In this document: piece by piece, positions 43,936 through 64,000 of the stretch
Layout of the letters: every line of letters starts with the position of its first letter
Numbering within the stretch: the stretch's first letter is position 1
Notes under the pieces: generated by a model
What the model was told of the DNA's origin: nothing
Databases searched by the model: none
Seen by the model: only the letters and a program-made list of their open reading frames with translations
Assembly (NCBI GenBank): GCA_029721435.1
Contig: CM056583.1
Coordinates: 57,502,120-57,566,119 of the forward strand
Reading direction: 5' to 3'
DNA length: 64,000 nt
From: Gymnothorax reevesii
Lineage: Eukaryota > Chordata > Actinopteri > Anguilliformes > Muraenidae
Program-made: the position numbers and the translations under genes

Positions 43936-46346
43936 AAAAAAAAAAATAAATAAATAAATAATCTCAGCTTTTTAGAGTAAAATCAGTACAATATAGCCAA
44001 CTACACTACCTGCAACATCGCCAATTTCTGGTACCCATTTACTGCATGTTTGAAACAATTCCTCCCGTGCTGTCCTGGTTTGACCAGTTCCAGCTCGGCA
44101 AAGAGAAGATGATTAGCTTTCATTCCTCATGCTTTCTTTTTTCCCTCCACAAATGTTTTTGCTGGTTGATGATATTCTATTTCTGCTCTGATTTTCAGTT
44201 AAAAAACAAACTTGCACGAGGAGAAAAATATTTTCTTCAGTGTTCAGTACTTTTCTGTGTAGTATTTGCTTAATTTTTTGTAATGTACTTCACTCTTATT
44301 GGAAGAGATATTTCTACATCCCTGAAACTCATACTTATAAGATTAGATGCGTTTTCGATTTTACCAGTGAGTAACTGGTTCAAGCAGAATCAAATATTAT
44401 AAACATTGAGTCATATGGTCACAGTACTAGGTTTTTACAAATTAATGTGAAGTTTTGAGGGAAGTGTTTCATTTTCAGTGACTTGTGTTTGTGTTAAATG
44501 CGTGTTGCATTTTGACAAAATGAACTTCGTTTTCAAAATCATGCTTAAGCAGTCATGAAAAACTCTAACCACTTTGAAACACAACTTTTTAATTTTAATC
44601 ATTATGATGGATATAATCAAATAAATTAGCACTAATGTTCAAAGGTGAGGATAGAGCATAAAAGTATGCATATGCAGTCCTATAAATTCAAAGATATGTA
44701 CAGATATACACGCAGATGTACGCAAATGCAAAGCATTTAGTCATAGACATTTATTTATAATGAGACAAGTAAAATCAGGTTTCTTTGTAAGAATTATAAA
44801 ATGGTCTTTTTATGAAGAATAATATAAAGCACTGGTGCAAATTGTTCAAATAATACACTTTAAATGCACTGACAAAAACCAGCTGTAATCAGCTGACATT
44901 TATTAGAACACTCTCATTAGGATGTGGCGTGAAGAATAGATGTATGAGATACCACAGCGATGCAAAACAGCAAGTGTCAAACATACAGGACTGACTTAGG
45001 GGGTCCTCTGGCCAATTATGCTTCAGAGATAGCTAGAAGAGTTTCATAAATATTTTAACACTCTCCCCAGAAAGCATATAGCACAGAGGTTCAGAAATTC
45101 AGCTGCTTAAAGGTCACCCCCGCTCACTAGCAGTGACGTGTGATTTACCAGGTAAGTCACAGTTTCAGACTCCAAAGGTGCACAGTAATTAAGCAGATTG
45201 CCTTTGAATATATAGGCTGAGAGAGATTTTTTTCCGTTAGACGCACCCTATGGGGTCTGTAGCACATTAAGAAAACTGTAACCTCATAGAGCAAGTGTTT
45301 ACCAGCAAAACTTAGAGTCCATTAATCAAGTTCAAGTGGGCAAATTCATTATGAATATTTTCCAAAGATCAAGATTTCACGGCTAAAACTACGGGTGAGA
45401 CACCTCTCCTGAGATGCAATTATATGCTAATGCGAAAACCTGAGGCTCTTTTGGGTGCTGGAAGGAGGAGCCAGAAAAGATGGTTGATTGAAGAAGCATA
45501 GTGATAGACAGGGAGGATAGCTAGCCAGCTAAGCACTTTGTGCAACATTTATTTTATGAAAAGTGCTACATAAATAAACTTTGATTTGATTTGATTTTAA
45601 TTAATAGGTCTCCGTAAAAATACTGCCACAAGCTCCATGCTAATGCTTATGGGCTCTTTCCACCTAGGAGCCCCAAGAAGCATTGCCACCTACAGCAATG
45701 GCCCTGAGGTAGCACTGCAGAGAGAAATTCAATACTTTTGTCTTTCTCCATTTTTTCAGCATTTAGTCTTATGCATTTTATTTGCTTGAAAGATGCATGG
45801 AGCCTGCCAAGGGCAGGGCAGACATCATCAAGGGTGTCAGAAACAGTGATGGGCAATGCAGGGCCAGAAAGTGAAATCCTGTCCAGTATTATGATCCAGA
45901 AACCTGGATTTGATGGTTACCACAGTTCTTCAGCCCAGAGGAAGAAGTCATCTGTGAAATGGTTGAGTTCATGTGTGCAGGAAAAACAGCAGAACGTGGA
46001 CTTTGCATCGCTGCTCAGAAGTCAGAGGACCGTATGAAGTCAGGTAAGCCTTCCACTCCTGTGCACAGGTGAATTCACACGCTAAATTCTGGCCTCCAGC
46101 CCCTCCAGATCACCATGTCCAGCCTGAGACTGAACTCAGAGAGTGTGAGTGGGATCAAAAAAGACAAGAGGGAAAGACAGAAAAATAATAGAGACAGAGA
46201 GAAAGATGGAGAGACTTGGTACATTGTACATACTTCTTTCAAATTATCATTCAAATTACGAAATACACGGTGGTGTTCTTTTCTAGTCTCCAACCCCGTG
46301 AAGCTTCTACTCAAATACAGGTGGCCATCCTCAAGCTATCAATTCT
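43936..46346. other. No firm feature; one unexplained splice-like stretch
   Basis: Mostly AT-rich. Bases 45650-46042 are less AT-rich with open frames on both strands, and a plus-strand AGTCAG|GTAAGC donor-like site occurs at 46042. I recognise no protein. It could be a non-coding RNA exon, an old element or chance. Confidence 0.35.
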
Positions 46347-48719
46347 GAGCAATTCCATGAGAAAATGGCACTTTTTGAAGAAGTTGAGGAATTGACCCCC
46401 ATGGAATTGAATTTAACTTAGCACATACATATGGGTGTCTCATGGAAAAAGTCAGATTTTTAGGTTCGTTTCTCACTTTGCCTGCTGGTGACGCCACCTG
46501 GAAGCGACTAAAGTGGCGTAGTTTTGCTGTTGACACCACATTTTATATAAACTATCATGACCTAATGGTATGCGGTACAAATATATTATACTTTTGTCAT
46601 GATCTGTGACTCTTCAAGTCCGGTTAGACATGAACACCACATCAGGTTAACTACGTTATAGAGGTGGAATTATTTGAAAAATACCAGTAATAATTGAAAA
46701 TGGAAACAGGAATAAAATACTATCCCAGATATATACCAATTTAGAATAGTTTATCATTGCATGCCCTCATTCCTACCATCAGCCCACGATGTCAAACCTA
46801 CGGGATGCCCGCTGGGTGGGAGGGCGAGGTTTCTTTTCCAGACTTCCCACTTTGGTGTGTACCAAGCCATGGGTGTTGATGCAAAATTGCAAAATGCAAT
46901 ATTGCGCCATACGGGCTATAACCTGCTAAGCTCACTATCAATAGGCCTTAAATAGCCCTGTAGAGACCCAGGATCTAGCGTAGTAGGGCTTGCCTAGGGC
47001 TTGACTGGCTCGAAGGGTAACATCGACCCAGATCCAACGAAGGAGGCCATGGACGGCTGCTCAGGGCCAAGGCCAAGGAGCACTTCTGGCGCGCACTACC
47101 ATGTGCCGTCAACCCACAGTCCAATTCCAAAAACAGACTGAGGGAAAGAACTAGTCACATGCTGGGTTGACACCATTTCACTTTGGATGACATGAAAAGT
47201 ATAAAACAGTAAAACAACTTTTGTACTAAACATTCTGTCTTCATGTATATGGTTGTGTGACTAAGATTATGGCTCAGAGTTCAAATTATGGACTGTTATT
47301 TTATACAAGTACAAGTTATATGCTGTCGATGCATGTCTGCATATGTACTTATGGTCGTACTCCTTTTACGTTAGTTCTTTTTTGGCATTTAAAAATTTAG
47401 GACTGATAACGTTTTACAACATGCTATACATTTCAGATTGTGCTGTACCTATACTTGGTATATGTGTGGGAATACGGAATAGGGTCAGTCCATATCTAAG
47501 CATCCAGACACTCCCAGATGACCCCCTCAGAAATTTCTCAAAAAAGTAGTATTAAAAAGTATTAAAAGTATTATAAAAAGTATTAGACCAATATCCCTAA
47601 TAGTTTTGAGGTGATGGCCCGTCATAATTTTAAGTATTTTTTTTCTTTTAATTTTGAGGAAATTGTGTTTCGTCCAACTTTGGGCTTCCACTGCTCCTCT
47701 ATTATTGAACCTACAGATCAGATTTTTGTTTTCCCAGGCCAACGTTTCCCCTAGAATCAGAAGTTCTGGTCAGATTAGGTGTATCTACCTTGGTTGCTCC
47801 ACAATAGGGCTCCTAATTTGGCCGAAAAGCCAAAAATCGCAAAAATTGCTGTACTTTTTAAATGCTACAGATCAGAATGTTTAGGAAATTCAAGCTTGCA
47901 ATTTTTTTTGTGACCATTCCTGATACCTCTCATGGGTAATCCACTTTAAACTTGTTTGCATCTTGGCAGGAATGAGAAGAAAAAAAATTTCTTTTAATTT
48001 GCTTGTTTTTCATTTTATGGAAAAAATAATTTTGAAGTCCATGGTTCACCATGTGCGCAATTGACCACATCCTTGAAATCTTTACCATAGATTGCTATAG
48101 TTGTCAACTTCATCTGACAACAAAAACATGGGATGAAAACACTAGCATAGAGATTTTACGAAGGCTGTAAGGTACCCCAACTGGACTGTGTATACAGAAA
48201 ATTTGCTGGGTAAACAAAATAACGCCACCTAAACATAGGCACAATCTGCAATGAAATGGTCCATTTTGAGTTTTCCTTCAATTTTGGCTCCGTCTAGCTT
48301 GAAAGTGTCAATACTACCAAAGAAATGCTTGGTGTTCCTTAATGTAGAGTTCCAAAAGCACAACAAATGACATTTACCACCGTAGTACATATCTGGGTTA
48401 CTGAGAAAATCTACTGCAAAAATGCACCAAAAAGAAATTTCGACCATCTGCTGACGTCTATCCAGGTTTGAAGTGTCACAGGTCATGACAAAAGAATAAC
48501 ATATTTGGTACTGTGTATCCTTAAGTCATGATAATTGATGCAGAATGTGGTGTCAACAGTAAAACAGAGCCACTATAATGGCTTCCAAGAGGCGCCACCG
48601 GCAGGCAAAGTGAGATACAGACCTAAAAATTTGGCTGACGTACCTACCTATGTGGCAAGTTTCATTCAATTCCGGGGGGTCAACTGCGCACCGAATGTCA
48701 ATTCCTTGTGGATTTGCTC
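46347..48719. mobile_element. 2.37-kb element with ~285-bp inverted arms
   Basis: The left arm (46347-46635) and right arm (48430-48719) are diverged reverse complements sharing CTCACTTTGCCTGC, TGTTGACACCACATT, TATCATGAC and TTTTGTCATGA. Outer ends are GAGCAATTCC / complement GAGCAAATCC. The 1.8-kb middle has no recognised transposase, and no target duplication was found. A long-TIR DNA transposon, or less likely an inverted duplication, explains the arms. Confidence 0.72.
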
Positions 48720-50700
48720 TTAAAGCATTAGTCAGTGAACTACACCTATAATGCAGCTAAAATGAATGCATGATCCAGTGTTAGTAAAGGCAACATTGCA
48801 TAAAAGCCACACAGAACTATAATACAAGTGGCGCATTCAGAGTTCTATAGTCAGTGCAACATTTTATATATCAAGTGCAGATTTTGTCAAAATATTAGCA
48901 TTAAAGTGCATTGAGAAAGACAGATAAGGCCGTGCATTATTTGACCTGAAAGTACTGTACAGTAGTGGATTTTGAAAATGGAATGCAAAAAACACAAAAT
49001 AATCTAAATATTGTTCTTGCATGTTAGAATGAATGACGGAAATTCTTGTATAGGAGATGTCCATTGGATTGAATTCAGTCGGTTCAATTCTTGGATTTGA
49101 AAATTTCCATAATATTCATTGTGCATTGATTGCAAAGTGACTGAATAGAGCTTAAACCCAAACACTGAGGCTGGCCATAACAAACCCATTATGATGTAAT
49201 GCACTATCCAACTAAAATGAAGCTGTGGTTTTGAGGTCTTATGGTAGAATGAATGCTTCACCCATTACCCTTATTTATCTGTTTCCACACTAACTGACAA
49301 TTTTTCTGGCTTGTTTTCGTTTGTCCAGTTGGGTTTTAGTCAAAGCCGCAGGCTTAAAGGGAGCAGTGTGAAATTCGATTGATGTCACTGACATGGCTGA
49401 AACTATGCCATAAGTACACATCTGTTTCTTGAGAGGTAGGGAATGTGGGCATTTAATCTAAGCAGAACACAGACAGCCCTGTAAGAACATGGTCTGTTTA
49501 GCCACAATAACAAAGTTACTGAGGGCAAAGTCATGGAAAAACCAATGATAAGATCAGCCAAATACTTTTCTCCTCTCTACCCTCTTATGCTCTACTGTCC
49601 TTTCTCACCCTTCCACTCAGACTCTTTCCCTTCGGTTCTGTCTATCTTTTCCTCACTCTATCTCTCAGTCTCTCTTCCTCCTCCCCCCACAGCATAACTC
49701 CCCCTCCCTCACATCCTCTCCCACTCCTTCTTTCCCTCCTCCCTCTCTATCTCCTTTACTTTCTCCTCACTCATTTTCTGTCTCCCTCCTTTCCCCCTCG
49801 AGCTCTCTGTCCCTCTCGGCTCTCTCTCTCCCTCCCTCTCCCTACTGTCTGACAGCGTAGGTCCGATGGCTCCTTTTAAAGTGCGGAGCTGCAGACTGCC
49901 AAATAAAGAAATCGTTCTTCTGAGCCAAAATCAGACCTCAATAATGAGGCTGTGCCTCTGGAACTCCACAGAGTGAAGAACTGAGGATGCTGGGATATCA
50001 GCCACATTTATCACCAAGGTGCTGAATACAGAAACACAGAGAGACAGACTAATCACAGAAATACTCCGCACCACTGGTCACTAAGTTAATGACCACAGCG
50101 AAACTATTAGACGGAGAGCAGCACATAAACATAAAGGGATTCTGAACACATGAGTCAGTGAAACACTGTACACATTAGTCACAACAAAGCTCAACATGCA
50201 ACATTCAAGTTTAGGAAACTCTGGCATCATAGTCGAATCGTTTCACTTTTAACTAACTGGTAACACTCAACTTGAAGCCCTCAATACAATGCTGACAAAA
50301 CACTGCTATACACAATGCATAACATCTAACACAAAATGTCATAACCAGTGAACATAGAGCTGACATAGTACTGTTAGGCTCTAATTGGGAAATTAAATGG
50401 CATTTTCATTTAATCGTCACCTTGTGTCACTGAATAAAGAGATTCCTTCTCAAAGTCCACAAACCCAACAATTATTTTATATTAACAATTAATGTATTTG
50501 TAAATAATCTCCTTTTGGGCTACAGCTTAGGGCTATCGCTAACACTACTGAGAGGAGAGCAATTAAAAAGAGTACAAGTGAGCAAGAAGATAAACAGGGC
50601 CTAACCACGCAGATCTCCTGCACGCAACCTCCGACTCTGCACCCAACAAACGCGTGTAACTGGCCTGCGCAGCCTAGATGGGAAATTCTGACCCCATGTA
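48720..50700. other. Downstream of SMTN; includes polypyrimidine tract
   Basis: Apart from the CT-rich tract at 49570-49855, no element or exon was recognised. The SMTN 3' UTR probably occupies the right end. Confidence 0.45.
49570..49855. repeat. ~290-bp polypyrimidine tract
   Basis: Almost pure C/T on the plus strand (CTCTCTCCCTCC-type), interrupted by few purines. Such tracts can form triplex DNA. It ends at TACTGTCTGACAGCG. Confidence 0.85.
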
Positions 50701-51060
50701 AAGCTGGATTTATGGTTCTGGGTCAAACCGACGCCGTCACTACGCAGAGCCTCTGCGGCGACGTGAACCCCCACCACAGAGCCTCTGCGTCGCCTGCCGT
50801 GCACCTCGAAAATTTTCTAACTGCACGTCAAAGCGATGCAGACCGCAAGGTCACTGATTGGTCCACTCTACTCGAGTCTCTCGTGGTTTCACGACAGGTC
50901 ATTCGGAAACCTGACGCCACCCATCGGTTTGTCGGTGAACTGCATCGGGGCACAGCAAGAGGCAAATGACCTCAACGCAGAACTTCGAAAGGGCCACGAC
51001 GGTGTCGAGGCGACGACGTGCCCTTTGAGTGGAGTCGACGCAGAACCAAAAATCCAGCTT
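50701..51060. mobile_element. 360-bp miniature element in SMTN 3' UTR
   Basis: AAGCTGGATTTATGGTTCTG at left is mirrored by CAGAACCAAAAATCCAGCTT at right. GC- and CpG-rich inside. This end sequence is typical of a fish miniature family, probably PIF/Harbinger, though the flanking GTA/GTC triplets do not match perfectly. It begins 46 bases past the SMTN stop. Confidence 0.8.
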
Positions 51061-51106
51061 GTCTTACCCCTCAGCGTGCCGGACGAGGGGTCACGAGGGG
51101 GCGTCT

Positions 51107-63626
<12,520 letters not shown>

Positions 63627-64000
63627 CTGAAGAGGAGGGACGGGGAGGGACAGCAGGGAAATGATAGAAAAGGGGAAAATCTTCAAAAATACATACAAGG
63701 CTAAGTCCACTCTGGGACAGACCAGCACCAGCATGCTTTTTAATAAGCCCCTTTATGGAAACTTCGTAAATAGGAAGACACAGAAAAAGTGTGTGAGACA
63801 GGCACAGGCGAGCAATGAAAAAATGCAAAACACAAACCCCAATTCCAAAAAAGTGGACACATCATGGAAAATGCTCATAATGCACATACAAGCCAACTCT
63901 ACCGCTTTTGGCGGTAGACTACCGCTTTCGGGGCATTAACAGCAGCGGCGTTAGACCTGGGCTAATATCCCTCCGTTTATTGACAACAATTTGTCCTGGC
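63627..64000. other. SMTN intron edge with Tc1 end
   Basis: ACAAACCCCAATTCCAAAAAAGTGGAC at about 63832-63858 matches the inverted-end pattern of the Tc1 families at 35641 and 38357, but no partner end is inside the window. The next SMTN exon is not visible. Confidence 0.45.

Overview
This window is nuclear DNA from a vertebrate, almost certainly a ray-finned fish. The evidence is small exons with GT-AG phase-matched introns, proteins of vertebrate families, and fish-typical repeats: several Tc1 families, hAT-type miniature elements, CR1/L2-type LINEs, a chromodomain Ty3/Gypsy element, a tRNA-like SINE and many CA/GA microsatellites. I cannot name the species.

Two protein-coding genes are clear, both on the minus strand and both cut by a window edge. 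At the left, nine exons between 79 and 12623 encode the N-terminus, the complete 5-phosphatase catalytic domain and the first part of the SKICH domain of INPP5J (PIPP), a phosphoinositide 5-phosphatase. The C-terminus lies beyond base 1. At the right, six exons between 51107 and 63626 encode the C-terminal part of smoothelin (SMTN), ending in its calponin-homology domain. Its N-terminus lies beyond base 64000. The human genome has the same neighbours, SMTN-SELENOM-INPP5J, so this is conserved synteny. I did not recognise SELENOM here.

The 38 kb between the genes, and the larger introns, are mostly layers of mobile DNA. Left to right: a Tc1 deletion derivative; a Tc1 transposase relic split by a 1.3-kb element with a 5-bp target duplication; a repeat ending in a hairpin; and a palindromic hAT miniature element (all in the last INPP5J intron seen). 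Upstream of INPP5J come two CR1-type LINE copies facing each other, one broken by an 813-bp long-TIR element; a decayed Gypsy element (19.0-25.8 kb) containing both an L2 LINE and a palindromic hAT element; a 1.6-kb hAT with a perfect 8-bp duplication; a 1.46-kb TTAA element; two Tc1 families; a ~32-bp minisatellite cut into pieces by later insertions; a CpG-rich block near 42.1-42.3 kb that could be a promoter; and a 2.4-kb element with ~285-bp inverted arms. The SMTN 3' UTR starts with a 360-bp miniature element. Its large intron carries another split minisatellite, a 1.5-kb element with a CATAG duplication, and a plus-strand Gypsy remnant.

I found no operon, CRISPR array, phage or defence system. 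The novelty on offer is the nested transposon stratigraphy, a few elements without recognisable transposase, a GC-AG intron in INPP5J, and the candidate promoter. Exon ends come from reading frame phase and splice signals by eye, not from transcripts.
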